A DNA stretch of 64,000 nucleotides from Epilithonimonas zeae (GTDB lineage: Bacteria > Bacteroidota > Bacteroidia > Flavobacteriales > Weeksellaceae), in the NCBI RefSeq assembly GCF_023278365.1, contig NZ_CP075338.1, positions 1,302,001 through 1,366,000 of the forward strand, written 5' to 3'. The translations under genes and the position numbers were made by a program. The notes under the pieces are model-generated. The model made no database searches. It saw only the letters and a list, made by a program, of their open reading frames with translations, and had not been told where the DNA came from. Positions 44,912 through 53,108 of this stretch are shown here, in pieces; the stretch's first letter is position 1, and each line of letters begins with the position of its first letter.

Positions 44912-45803
44912 AAAAGATTACAATGATATTCCCGAACCTTTGACAAGACCTGGGACATTTAGGCAAATTGAGCGTGCAGTTGCAGAAATGAATGGTGATA
45001 AGTACAATACTACTTATTATAAAGATGAAGTTGTAGTTAATAAGCTTAAAGCATTTTCTGTGCATAAAGATAATCTTGATGCGGGTGATAAACCAAAATG
45101 CTATTATTGTGAATCATATGTTGATCACGTAGCGACTTTACAGGTTGAACATTTTAGACCAAAGGCTAAAGTCGATGAAATTGATAATAATAGTTTATCC
45201 CATCCTGGTTATTATTGGTTGGGTTTGGAGTGGAGCAACCTTTTGTTATCTTGTCCAAGTTGTAATGGTAAAAATGCAAAAGGTAATAGATTTCCTTTAG
45301 TTGATTTCAACAATAGAGCCAGAGCAATAAACCCAATAGGAAATTCACCACTTTCATTTGACAGAACACATTGTATTGCCAATCAATCTCCCTTATTAGA
45401 TGAAGAACCATTATTAATTAATCCGGAGTATGAGGATCCGACTCCTTATTTGACATTTAATGACGTAGGACAAATACAGGGTATTGGTGAAAAAGGAGAA
45501 AAGACAGTTGATATATTGAAATTATATAGAGATCCTTTGTTGGCAGCCCGTCAAGTTAAATTAAATGAAATTATTAAGAATATTGAATTAGCTTGCGCAG
45601 CAAGAGCAATGGGTAAAATTAATGATGATGGTCTAAAAGTTTGGCTAGAAGCAGAGTGTACTAAAGTCTTAGAATTAGATAATGTTAGAAATGAGTACTG
45701 TTTGTGGGGTAGACATATTATTGCAAATTTTGAAAGTTGCGTTGTTTCTAAAATTGCGATATATAAAGACGAGTTACGAGATGCTTTCCAAGAAGTTAGA
45801 TAG
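44895..45803 (+). CDS. HNH endonuclease of a Septu-like system (PtuB-like)
   Basis: A 302-aa HNH nuclease. Zinc ligands Cys69-x2-Cys72 (CYYC) and Cys120-x2-Cys123 (CPSC) frame the catalytic VEHFRPKAK with His86 and the NGKNAKGNRFPL helix. PtuB-type nucleases degrade DNA or RNA when released by the PtuA ATPase during phage attack. It overlaps the ATPase gene by 17 bases and is the last gene of the element before the right end. Confidence 0.82.
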   Translation: MIQITRKDYNDIPEPLTRPGTFRQIERAVAEMNGDKYNTTYYKDEVVVNKLKAFSVHKDNLDAGDKPKCYYCESYVDHVATLQVEHFRPKAKVDEIDNNSLSHPGYYWLGLEWSNLLLSCPSCNGKNAKGNRFPLVDFNNRARAINPIGNSPLSFDRTHCIANQSPLLDEEPLLINPEYEDPTPYLTFNDVGQIQGIGEKGEKTVDILKLYRDPLLAARQVKLNEIIKNIELACAARAMGKINDDGLKVWLEAECTKVLELDNVRNEYCLWGRHIIANFESCVVSKIAIYKDELRDAFQEVR

Positions 45804-45872
45804 ATATAAAAACTGAGCTATAATTTGTTGAAATTCTGAACTTATTTTTTTCTAAAATTGATGAAAATTGAA

Positions 45873-46106
45873 GTGTACAGGCGAAATGTATCAAATATCA
45901 CTGTCGCATTCGGGAATTTTTAATTGTTTAATTTACAGTAATTTACAAGGTTGAAGGTGTACAGAAGTAGTACAAATGCACTTTTAAATTTATCGTCAGA
46001 TATTCTAAAGCATTGGTTTACAATCGTTTAATGTGACGAGATTCGTGCGGAAAAGTAGAAAAAAAAGATGTTGCAGCATCTTGATTGTGTACCACTTTTG
46101 TACACC
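45873..46106. promoter_or_regulatory. right-end arm-type sites (GTGTACA / TGTACACC)
   Basis: GTGTACA 45873-45879, GGTGTACA 45956-45963, GTACA 45970-45974, GTGTACC 46087-46093 and TGTACACC 46099-46106. They share the core of the left-end sites at 17123-17182 and lie within 280 bases of attR. The rest of 45804-46149 has no gene that I can support. Confidence 0.5.
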
Positions 46107-46149
46107 TTGTATTGCGCAAAGCACCATCAATAAACACTTCTATAGATAC

Positions 46150-46165
46150 TGTATCGGAAAGTAAT
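46150..46165 (+). repeat. attR (displaced mnmE 3' end)
   Basis: TGTATCGGAAAGTAAT, preceded by TAC, so it still reads Tyr-Cys-Ile-Gly-Lys-stop. The part right of the crossover should be the original mnmE end of this chromosome. A terminator follows at 46225, as expected downstream of mnmE. Confidence 0.85.
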
Positions 46166-46224
46166 CGCTCGTAATTAACAAATAATTATTTCAAAAATAA
46201 TTCAAAAGGCTTATTCTCTTTAAC

Positions 46225-46253
46225 AAAAAGACCAGATTAATTCTGGTCTTTTT
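46225..46253. terminator. bidirectional terminator, formerly of mnmE
   Basis: AAAAAGACCAGA / TCTGGTCTTTTT, a 12-bp stem with a five-base loop and T runs on both strands. It serves the leftward gene at 46273 and, before integration, would have served mnmE. Confidence 0.85.
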
Positions 46254-46272
46254 TATAAAAGTCATATTCCAA

Positions 46273-46809
46273 TTAGTAACTCCAAAAACTCCACTGTTCG
46301 CCATTATAAACAGCAAGCGTTTTGAGTGGCCCATTGGATAACAAAACCATTGTTCCTGGAGCTGGGTTGATGATATTCTGATAAGAAGTTGCAATTGGCA
46401 AAACCATCGCCTTGGAAGCAGATTCCAGAACCAGAATTCCATCAGCTGAAGAAGTATTACTTCCAATAATTACTTTAGAATTGGTATTTTCTCTCGCAGG
46501 TGGCTGAATGGTTAAATAAGAAGTTGCATTAGCAGGCTGGACACTCAGATCTATCCAGGCTGTTCCATTGTAATATTTTGCCTTTGCAGCCGTCGCTGTG
46601 GATGCATCAAAAATTATACTTCCCGCCGTTGTTATGGCGGTTTTATCTGTCACATAAGGCAAGATAAGTCCACGATTGCCCGCTGTAGAAAACTCCATCA
46701 AAACAGACGTTTTGTCTACCGCACTTCCTACTGCATCACCAAAAATAACCTGTGCAGATATATTGTTCTTACAAACAATAAGAACAATTAACAATAATAC
46801 TTTTTTCAT
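46273..46809 (-). CDS. secreted protein of unknown function
   Basis: A 178-aa protein with signal peptide MKKVLLLIVLIVCKNNISAQ. The mature part is Ala/Thr/Ser-rich with repeating short strands (NRGLILPYVTDKTAITTAGS, IIFDASTATAAKAKYYNGTA), a pattern of flavobacterial surface proteins that describe values with an IDLSVQP-like block. No T9SS sorting domain is visible. It follows the 389-aa gene after one base and shares with it a PVEGMMVYDTT-like / PAPGTMVLLSNGP motif, so the two proteins probably work together. Confidence 0.65.
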   Translation of the reverse strand: MKKVLLLIVLIVCKNNISAQVIFGDAVGSAVDKTSVLMEFSTAGNRGLILPYVTDKTAITTAGSIIFDASTATAAKAKYYNGTAWIDLSVQPANATSYLTIQPPARENTNSKVIIGSNTSSADGILVLESASKAMVLPIATSYQNIINPAPGTMVLLSNGPLKTLAVYNGEQWSFWSY

Positions 46810-46810
46810 T

Positions 46811-47980
46811 TTAAGGACAAGTTTTTCTGTTGAAACATTTCCATCCGACTGATGAATTCACGTAAACCTTCAGACAGTTTTCTGTAGTGTCATAAACCAT
46901 CATTCCTTCTACAGGATTGGTAATATTGGCAAGTCCAGCAGTAGAAACCCTAGTAGGTACAAAAGCTTTTCGATTGGATTCCAAAGCCAGGAAACCGCCT
47001 TTTCTCACCATTGGCCAATTATCTGCAGCTCCGGCTCTCCCTTGGGATGTAATTCCGATTTTGGTATCCTGAACAGTTCCGGATGTTACCGCATTTTCCA
47101 GACAGTAAAGTGACAAAGAGTTGGTACTGTACGCAGAAAATGCCACGTCACTATCACCAGATAATACTTGTACAAATTTGACTGCACTTTGATAATTAGC
47201 AAGTGTAATCCCAAAATCACTTAACTTGAAAGTCAAAACTCTCACGTCCCTTGTTGTTCCAGAGAAACCACTTCCACTATTATAGTTGTGTGGACAATTT
47301 CCGGCAAAATAAAAACTCCAGAGTGCCGTTCCGGAAGGGGTTACTGAAGAAAAATTAACATCCTTTTGAACACCAACAGTATTTCCATTGATGTCAGTAA
47401 ATTTAAAAACATCGAAAGTTGTACTTGGCGCACCCACTTGAGTCACAATGATATCAGGAATATTATCTGAAATACAATTAGGATTGATGTCTGCCAAAAC
47501 ATTAACATAGAAACTCAAATCCTGTCTTGGAATGTTGAAAACCGCAGTACTAAGATCAAGACCATTTAGCCCATCTCGCAAATAATAGCCGAGTGAAGTA
47601 TCGCAACTCAAGGATGGCCTATTGGTCTGATCCTGTAAAACACCATTCACATATCTTGGAATTCCAATAAGGTAATTTGTAGAGGTGCTTCCAACAGAAA
47701 AAGATGTGGGAAATGCTCTATAATTTTCATTAACATAAGTTCCGACTCTGGATCCAAACAATGTTGGATTAACGCCTGAAGAATAATTAACACCTCCTAC
47801 CGAGAAACCTAAAAGGTTATTAGTGTCTTGTGCTGTAACATAGCTACCTGAATTATTCTGTGATGTCCAGAATGTATTATAATCTCCGTAGATTACATCT
47901 GGCCGAATCTGAGAGTCAAAAAAGTAACCGGTAAAAAAAGCAATCAGAACAAAAGCTTTTTTATAAAATATCATATCCAT
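46811..47980 (-). CDS. secreted surface-type protein of unknown function
   Basis: A 389-aa protein with an N-terminal signal peptide (FYKKAFVLIAFFTGYFFDSQ); the Met at codon 3 (47974) is an equally likely start. The mature part is rich in Asn, Ser, Gly and Thr and beta-strand-like, and ends with NPVEGMMVYDTTENCLKVY and KCFNRKTCP. The PVEGMMVYDTT...CLKVY tail is common in flavobacterial exported proteins. It forms a two-gene leftward operon with the next gene. Confidence 0.65.
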   Translation of the reverse strand: MDMIFYKKAFVLIAFFTGYFFDSQIRPDVIYGDYNTFWTSQNNSGSYVTAQDTNNLLGFSVGGVNYSSGVNPTLFGSRVGTYVNENYRAFPTSFSVGSTSTNYLIGIPRYVNGVLQDQTNRPSLSCDTSLGYYLRDGLNGLDLSTAVFNIPRQDLSFYVNVLADINPNCISDNIPDIIVTQVGAPSTTFDVFKFTDINGNTVGVQKDVNFSSVTPSGTALWSFYFAGNCPHNYNSGSGFSGTTRDVRVLTFKLSDFGITLANYQSAVKFVQVLSGDSDVAFSAYSTNSLSLYCLENAVTSGTVQDTKIGITSQGRAGAADNWPMVRKGGFLALESNRKAFVPTRVSTAGLANITNPVEGMMVYDTTENCLKVYVNSSVGWKCFNRKTCP

Positions 47981-48186
47981 TTAAAACAATTTTCATTTCC
48001 ATACCAACCAACCCGTATGTTCCGCGACAAATATATAGAAATTTGCTAATCACAACATATGACACTGATTTATATCATAATTATTAACAAAAATTTGATT
48101 ATTATTAATAATTTTTTACATATAATCTTTTTAAATTACATTATCATTAATTCACAATTACAAATTTATTACAGATAGTAATTTCC

Positions 48187-48194
48187 TATATTTG
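48187..48194 (+). promoter_or_regulatory. -7 promoter element of tyrS (TATATTTG)
   Basis: Exact TAnnTTTG match, 20 bases before the tyrS ATG. Confidence 0.6.
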
Positions 48195-48214
48195 CAGCTA
48201 ATTTTTTTAAGACA

Positions 48215-49510
48215 ATGAATGCATTTATAGAAGAGCTAAAATGGCGCGGACTTTTTTCTGATATGACGCCGGGAACGGAGGAACAACTGGATAAAGAAAT
48301 GACAAAAGCTTACATTGGGTTTGACCCAACTGCAGATTCTTTACATATCGGAAGCCTTATCCAAATCAAAATCCTGGCTCACTTTCAGCAGCACGGTCAT
48401 CAGCCGATTGCTTTGGTTGGTGGTGCAACAGGAATGATTGGTGACCCTTCTGGCAAATCTGCGGAACGTAATCTTTTGAGTGAAGAAACGCTACTCTATT
48501 ACGTTGATTGCCTGAAAAATCAATTGTCAAGATTCTTAAAATTTGATGGTGATGGAGATAACAAAGCCATTCTTGTCAACAATTACGATTGGATGAAGAA
48601 TTTCACTTTCCTTGACTTTGCTAAGAATATTGGAAAGCATATCACAGTAAATTATATGATGGCTAAAGATTCTGTAAAGAAACGTTTTTCCGGAGATTCT
48701 GGTGTTGACGGAATGAGTTTCACAGAATTCACTTACCAACTTTTACAAGGTTATGATTACCTTCATCTTTACCAAAATGACGGTGTGAAGCTTCAAATGG
48801 GAGGTTCTGACCAATGGGGAAATATCACAACAGGAACAGAATTAATCAGAAGAAAAGCGCAAGGTGAGGCTTATGCTTTAACCGTTCCTTTGATTACAAA
48901 AGCGGATGGTTCCAAGTTCGGAAAGTCAGAAAGTGGCGAGAACTATTGGCTGGATGCTAAGAAAACTTCGCCATACAAATTCTACCAATTCTGGCTAAAT
49001 GCAACAGATTCTGATGCAGAACGTTTTATCAAGTTCTATACTTTCCTTCCAAAAGAAGAGATTGAAGTTTTGATTGAGGAACATAAAACTGCGGCACATG
49101 AAAGAAAACTTCAGAAAAAACTTGCTGAAGAAGTTACAATTTGGGTTCATGGACAAGCAGAATATGAGAAAGCTTTGAAAGCTTCTCAGATTCTTTTCGG
49201 ACAATCTACAACAGAGGATTTGGTAAGTCTAGACGAAGAATTGTTCCTTCAAATTTTTGATGGCGTTCCACAAAAGGAAGTTTCAAAATCTGAATTGGTT
49301 GGCAGCAATATCGTTGATTTGATTTCAGAAAAAACAGGTTTCTTAAAATCTAAAGGTGAAGCTAAAAGAGAATTAACAGGAAACGCCATCTCCGTAAACA
49401 AAACCAAAGTTGGCGAAGATTATTCGGTTTCAGAAAGTGATTTGATTGATGGAAAATTCCTTCTTCTACAAAAAGGAAAGAAAAATTATTTCATAGTAAA
49501 AGGAATCTAA
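48215..49510 (+). CDS. tyrS: tyrosyl-tRNA synthetase
   Basis: A 431-aa class I aminoacyl-tRNA synthetase charging tRNA-Tyr. HIGH-type signature HIGS at residues 44-47 ([19 protein letters not shown]) and KMSKS-type KFGKS near 234 ([15 protein letters not shown]). Tyr-binding block [13 protein letters not shown] and [12 protein letters not shown]-terminal S4 RNA-binding domain ([20 protein letters not shown]). Length is normal for the family. Confidence 0.97.
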   Translation: MNAFIEELKWRGLFSDMTPGTEEQLDKEMTKAYIGFDPTADSLHIGSLIQIKILAHFQQHGHQPIALVGGATGMIGDPSGKSAERNLLSEETLLYYVDCLKNQLSRFLKFDGDGDNKAILVNNYDWMKNFTFLDFAKNIGKHITVNYMMAKDSVKKRFSGDSGVDGMSFTEFTYQLLQGYDYLHLYQNDGVKLQMGGSDQWGNITTGTELIRRKAQGEAYALTVPLITKADGSKFGKSESGENYWLDAKKTSPYKFYQFWLNATDSDAERFIKFYTFLPKEEIEVLIEEHKTAAHERKLQKKLAEEVTIWVHGQAEYEKALKASQILFGQSTTEDLVSLDEELFLQIFDGVPQKEVSKSELVGSNIVDLISEKTGFLKSKGEAKRELTGNAISVNKTKVGEDYSVSESDLIDGKFLLLQKGKKNYFIVKGI

Positions 49511-49551
49511 ATTTCATCAATCATTAATTAGTTCAATTACATTTTTATTAA

Positions 49552-50304
49552 ATGGCAGTTATCATTTTTATCATAGTACTTTGGTACTCCGGTTTATTTT
49601 TTCAGACATTTTTTCTTCACCGTTATGCAGCGCATCAAACATTCAAGATGTCAAAATTTGGTGAAAAATTATGTTATGTTTTAACGTGGGTTACACAAGG
49701 TTCTAACTATCTTTCAGCTTATGGTTACGGTGTAATGCACAGATTGCATCACGCTTATGCAGACACGGAAAAAGACCCACACTCTCCAAAATACGATGCT
49801 AATTTGTTCGCAATGATGTGGAGAACGAAAAAAATCTATCAACAAATCAATGACCAAAAAGCAAAGATAGAAGAAAAATTCACCAAGAATGTCCCGCAAT
49901 GGAGAGGCTTTGACAGATTTGCAAGTTCTTGGGGTTCCAGAATCGGATGGGCAGTTTTATACACCGTATTTTTCTACTTTTTCGCAACCGCTTGGTGGCA
50001 ATGGCTTTTGTTGCCGGTTGCTTATATGATGGCGCCAATCCACGGCGTAATTATCAATTGGTTTGGTCACATCTACGGTTATGTGAACTTCAAAGTTTCT
50101 GACACTTCCAAAAATCTCCTTAGGTTTGATTGGTTGATGATGGGAGAAGCTTACCACAACAATCATCACAAACACGGTGGAAGAGCCAATTTCGGAGGCG
50201 TAAGATGGCACGAGATTGACGTTACTTATTGCATTATGATTCTTTTGGACAAGATGAAATTAATCAAACTGAATCCTGTCGCAGTTGTAAAAAGAGAAAT
50301 TTAA
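49552..50304 (+). CDS. acyl-CoA/fatty acid desaturase
   Basis: A 250-aa integral membrane di-iron desaturase with three histidine boxes: HRYAAH (23-28), HRLHH (63-67) and HNNHH near residue 203, with transmembrane segments around them. It introduces a cis double bond (probably delta-9) into membrane fatty acyl chains. It is 41 bases downstream of tyrS in the same direction and ends in a terminator hairpin at 50321. Confidence 0.9.
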   Translation: MAVIIFIIVLWYSGLFFQTFFLHRYAAHQTFKMSKFGEKLCYVLTWVTQGSNYLSAYGYGVMHRLHHAYADTEKDPHSPKYDANLFAMMWRTKKIYQQINDQKAKIEEKFTKNVPQWRGFDRFASSWGSRIGWAVLYTVFFYFFATAWWQWLLLPVAYMMAPIHGVIINWFGHIYGYVNFKVSDTSKNLLRFDWLMMGEAYHNNHHKHGGRANFGGVRWHEIDVTYCIMILLDKMKLIKLNPVAVVKREI

Positions 50305-50320
50305 TTTTAAAATAAATATT

Positions 50321-50345
50321 TAGGTTAGGCATTTTGTCTAACCTA
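50321..50345 (+). terminator. terminator of the desaturase gene
   Basis: TAGGTTAG / CTAACCTA stem with a nine-base loop followed by TTTTTT. Confidence 0.7.
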
Positions 50346-50416
50346 TTTTTTATTGCATTGAACAAGAATATCTATTAATTATAAAATTAGTAATATCTTC
50401 GTGTAAAACACAAACT

Positions 50417-51259
50417 ATGCATCCTTTTTCGATAACATTTCACACAGCTGACCATCTTGTATTCAAAATTATTTCTATTCTTCTAGGACTTTTTATTGTT
50501 GTGATTTGGGCTTATAACTCATCTCACATCAAACTAGTTTTACGCATAATCATTGGGTTAATTGGAGGAATTGCCGGATATTATATCGCCATATTTTTCT
50601 TTGGAATTCTGCAATTTTCTTTTACTACAATTAAAGATAATTTCAGTTCCAATAAATATTCTGCTACGATAATCAAATATGAAAATTTCGTCAGCACAAG
50701 CACTTCCAGAGATAGTAGAAGTATTGGCTCAAGAACAAGACGAAACACATTCTACAAACCATTATTAGAATATAAAGATGATAATGGAGTTATTAAAAAC
50801 ACATATGGCGATGTGTCTTTCAGCGACAATAATATAAAATCCGTTGGAGATACAATAGACATCATTGTAGAAAATGGTGAAGCAAGAATGATTACACCTA
50901 TCAAAATTTTTGCTCTTGTGGTGAACATTATTGTGATTTGCTTTCTTGTGATTTTCTACTACATCCTCTACAGTTACGCGCAAACTCAATCCTTAGAAGA
51001 CATTGGAACATTCGCTTTGGCAATATTTGGATTTATCATTTTTCCTCTCGCTTTTTGTATTCTTATTTATCTTTTCCTAAATATTGGTTATGATTATTTT
51101 TTCCTTGGTAAAAGATATACGGGTAGAAATACAGCAATTGGTGTTTCCGCTTTAGGAATCTTCCTGTTGCTTGGTTTATTTGGATTTATAAAAAGTATTT
51201 TTACGAAAAAACGCAAAAAGAAGAAAAAGAAATTATTAAAAATGAATAAAAACCATTAA
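50417..51259 (+). CDS. DUF3592-type membrane protein
   Basis: A 280-aa membrane protein. Two N-terminal transmembrane segments (IISILLGLFIVVIWAYN, IIIGLIGGIAGYYIAIFFFG) are followed by a soluble domain with YSATIIKYENFVSTS, RNTFYKPLLEYKDDNGVIKN and VGDTIDIIVENGEARMI, the features of DUF3592. Two or three further membrane segments and a very basic C-terminus (KKRKKKKKKLLK) complete it. Function unknown. Convergent with the oxygenase gene through a shared terminator. Confidence 0.7.
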   Translation: MHPFSITFHTADHLVFKIISILLGLFIVVIWAYNSSHIKLVLRIIIGLIGGIAGYYIAIFFFGILQFSFTTIKDNFSSNKYSATIIKYENFVSTSTSRDSRSIGSRTRRNTFYKPLLEYKDDNGVIKNTYGDVSFSDNNIKSVGDTIDIIVENGEARMITPIKIFALVVNIIVICFLVIFYYILYSYAQTQSLEDIGTFALAIFGFIIFPLAFCILIYLFLNIGYDYFFLGKRYTGRNTAIGVSALGIFLLLGLFGFIKSIFTKKRKKKKKKLLKMNKNH

Positions 51260-51303
51260 TCACAATTTTATTTTTTTTGATAAAATTTTCACTCATCGAA
51301 ATA

Positions 51304-51335
51304 AAAAATACCGTTGAGTTTTCAACGGTATTTTT
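51304..51335. terminator. bidirectional terminator
   Basis: AAAAATACCGTTGA / TCAACGGTATTTTT, a perfect 14-bp stem with a four-base loop, between two convergent genes. Confidence 0.85.
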
Positions 51336-51355
51336 ATTTTTAAATATAATTTCAA

Positions 51356-52306
51356 TTAGATTTTTATCAAACCTAATTCAATCAATCTTTCTCTTAAAAA
51401 TTCTCCTGCTGTTGCATCAGGGTACAATTTCGGATTATTTTCATCAACACAATTTTCAAGTGCATTCAAAGGCATATCGCTCACCGGATGCATAAAAAAT
51501 GGAATAGAATATCTCGAAGTTCCCCATAATTCTCTAGGTGGATTGACCACTCTGTGAATCGTGGATTTCAATTTGTTATTAGTATGTCTTGACAACATAT
51601 CGCCAACATTAATCATCAATTCATCAGGTTCTGCAATCGCATCAATCCATTCACCTTTGTGGTTTTGAACCTGAAGACCTTTCCCTTGAGAACCCATCAA
51701 AAGCGTAATCAAATTAATATCTCCGTGAGCAGCAGCTCTTACCGCATCATTCGGTTCTTCGGTAATTGGCGGGTAATGAATTGGTCTAAGGATAGAATTC
51801 CCTTCAGCAATTTTATCATCAAAATAAAACTCATCCAAATCCAGATACAAAGCCAAAGCTCTCAAAACATATTTCCCAGTTTTTTCAAGCATCTGGTAAG
51901 TTTCTTTCCCAACTTCATTGAACTTTGGAAGTTCTTCCACGATGACATTGTCAGGATATTCGCTTTTGTATTTTGAATCATCCGAAACGTACTGTCCGAA
52001 ATGCCAAAATTCTTTCAAATCTCCTTTTTTAAAGCCTTTTGCGGTTTCTTTACCAAAACCAACATAACCTCTTTGTCCTCCGATTCCGGGAATCTCGTAC
52101 TTTAATTTGGTTTCTGTTGGGAGTTGAAAGAAGTTTTTGACTTCTCCATAAAGATTGTCTACGAGTTGGTCATCCAGGAAATGTCCTTTCAGGGCTACAA
52201 AACCAATTTCTTCGTAAGCTTTTCCGATTTCATTTACAAATTTCTGTTTGCGTTCCGGGTTGTCCGAAAGGAAATCACGCAGGTCTACACTAGGTATTTT
52301 ATCCAT
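51356..52306 (-). CDS. isopenicillin N synthase-like 2-oxoglutarate/Fe(II) oxygenase
   Basis: A 316-aa oxygenase from ATG 52306 (MDKIPSVDLRDFLSDNPERK); longer upstream frames read through non-conserved sequence. The DIOX_N-type N-terminus (VNEIGKAYEEIGFVALKGH) precedes the double-stranded beta-helix with iron ligands His and Asp in AAAHGDINLITLL and distal His in KSTIHRVVNP, and a RYSIPFF motif for 2-oxoglutarate binding. The substrate is not known. Single-gene transcript, divergent from the carboxylesterase. Confidence 0.88.
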   Translation of the reverse strand: MDKIPSVDLRDFLSDNPERKQKFVNEIGKAYEEIGFVALKGHFLDDQLVDNLYGEVKNFFQLPTETKLKYEIPGIGGQRGYVGFGKETAKGFKKGDLKEFWHFGQYVSDDSKYKSEYPDNVIVEELPKFNEVGKETYQMLEKTGKYVLRALALYLDLDEFYFDDKIAEGNSILRPIHYPPITEEPNDAVRAAAHGDINLITLLMGSQGKGLQVQNHKGEWIDAIAEPDELMINVGDMLSRHTNNKLKSTIHRVVNPPRELWGTSRYSIPFFMHPVSDMPLNALENCVDENNPKLYPDATAGEFLRERLIELGLIKI

Positions 52307-52396
52307 TTTAGAAATTTTTCGTGGTGCTAAAATACGTTTTTTATAGCACACAAAACTTATAGATAAAAACTATTCAAAATTCTAAGTTCTGTTATT

Positions 52397-52404
52397 TATC
52401 TTTG
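52397..52404 (+). promoter_or_regulatory. -7 promoter element (TATCTTTG) of the carboxylesterase gene
   Basis: Exact TAnnTTTG match, ending four bases before the ATG at 52409, so the transcript is likely leaderless or has a very short leader. Confidence 0.55.
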
Positions 52405-52408
52405 CACA

Positions 52409-53047
52409 ATGGATTTACAATATCTCGTAAGAGAACCTCAAAATATTACGCCAGAAACGCCCGTTTTGTTTTTGCTTCACGGTTATGGAAGCAATGAAGA
52501 AGACCTTTTTAGTTTTGTTCCAACTTTACCGGAAGATTGGTTGGTCATCAGTTTCCGAGCACCGAAAAATTCCAGCTACGGTGGCTATGCTTGGTTTGAT
52601 ATCGACTTCAATAATGCTGAAAATTTTGTGGACGAAAATGAAGCTAATGAAGCTGTAAAACTGGTTTTGGAAAATATTATGACCGTTACCAACAGATATG
52701 GTTTGACGGATAACAAGACGCATCTTTGCGGTTTCAGCCAAGGCGGAATGATTGCTTATTCTCTGGCTTTACAATATCCGGATTTGTTCTCGAAAATAGC
52801 TTGTCTAAGTTCTTATCCAGAAGAGAAGCTTCTGAAAAACATTGTGAAAGAAAAAAAGAAATTAGAAAATCTGCGTTTCTTTATTTCTCACGGGACAGAC
52901 GATGCTGTGATTCCTTTGGAATGGGGCAGAAAAGCAGCAGACCTTTTATATGATTTGAGTGCTTATTTTTCGTTTAGAGAATATATGTCCGGACACGGCG
53001 TGAATCAGAAAAATTATCTCGATTTGATGGAATTTTTTAAGAAATAA
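52409..53047 (+). CDS. alpha/beta-hydrolase, carboxylesterase/phospholipase family
   Basis: A 212-aa cytoplasmic hydrolase. Oxyanion motif FLLHGYGSNEEDL, nucleophile Ser in GFSQGGM, Asp in SHGTDDAVIP and His in SGHGVNQ complete the triad. The family hydrolyses small esters; the exact substrate is unknown. Terminator at 53051. Confidence 0.9.
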   Translation: MDLQYLVREPQNITPETPVLFLLHGYGSNEEDLFSFVPTLPEDWLVISFRAPKNSSYGGYAWFDIDFNNAENFVDENEANEAVKLVLENIMTVTNRYGLTDNKTHLCGFSQGGMIAYSLALQYPDLFSKIACLSSYPEEKLLKNIVKEKKKLENLRFFISHGTDDAVIPLEWGRKAADLLYDLSAYFSFREYMSGHGVNQKNYLDLMEFFKK

Positions 53048-53050
53048 AAT

Positions 53051-53085
53051 AAAAATCCCGAACATTAATTCTGTTCGGGATTTTT
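53051..53085. terminator. bidirectional terminator
   Basis: AAAAATCCCGAACA / TGTTCGGGATTTTT, a perfect 14-bp stem, between the convergent carboxylesterase and aminopeptidase P genes. Confidence 0.9.
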
Positions 53086-53108
53086 TATGTTTTGAATTAA
53101 ATTTCGAA

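Larger units (their letters stand above)
17012..46165. mobile_element. 29-kb integrative element in the 3' end of mnmE, carrying a defence island
   Basis: Bounded by imperfect 16-bp direct repeats at 17012-17027 (overlapping the mnmE stop) and 46150-46165. The left end has a tyrosine integrase reading inward, an HTH protein, VapE-like and Toprim replication proteins and an iteron cluster. TGTACACC-type sites occur near both ends. The cargo is anti-phage type: dCas12f/sigma, RloC-like, type I restriction, DUF262 pair and Septu-like genes. No relaxase, conjugation genes or phage structural genes were seen, so it resembles an integrative mobilisable element or satellite rather than a conjugative element or prophage. 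Integration at the mnmE (trmE/thdF) 3' end is also known for Salmonella genomic island 1. Confidence 0.88.

Noticed and set aside
43148-45803. Retron Ec78-type system
   Set aside because: The ATPase/HNH pair is similar, but there is no reverse transcriptase or msr/msd-like region nearby.
17012-46165. Prophage
   Set aside because: No capsid, tail, terminase or lysis genes are present; the cargo is defence genes and a small replication module.
46191-46466. Open frame of 91 codons on the minus strand
   Set aside because: It is another frame of the secreted-protein gene at 46273-46809, with poor composition and no start context.
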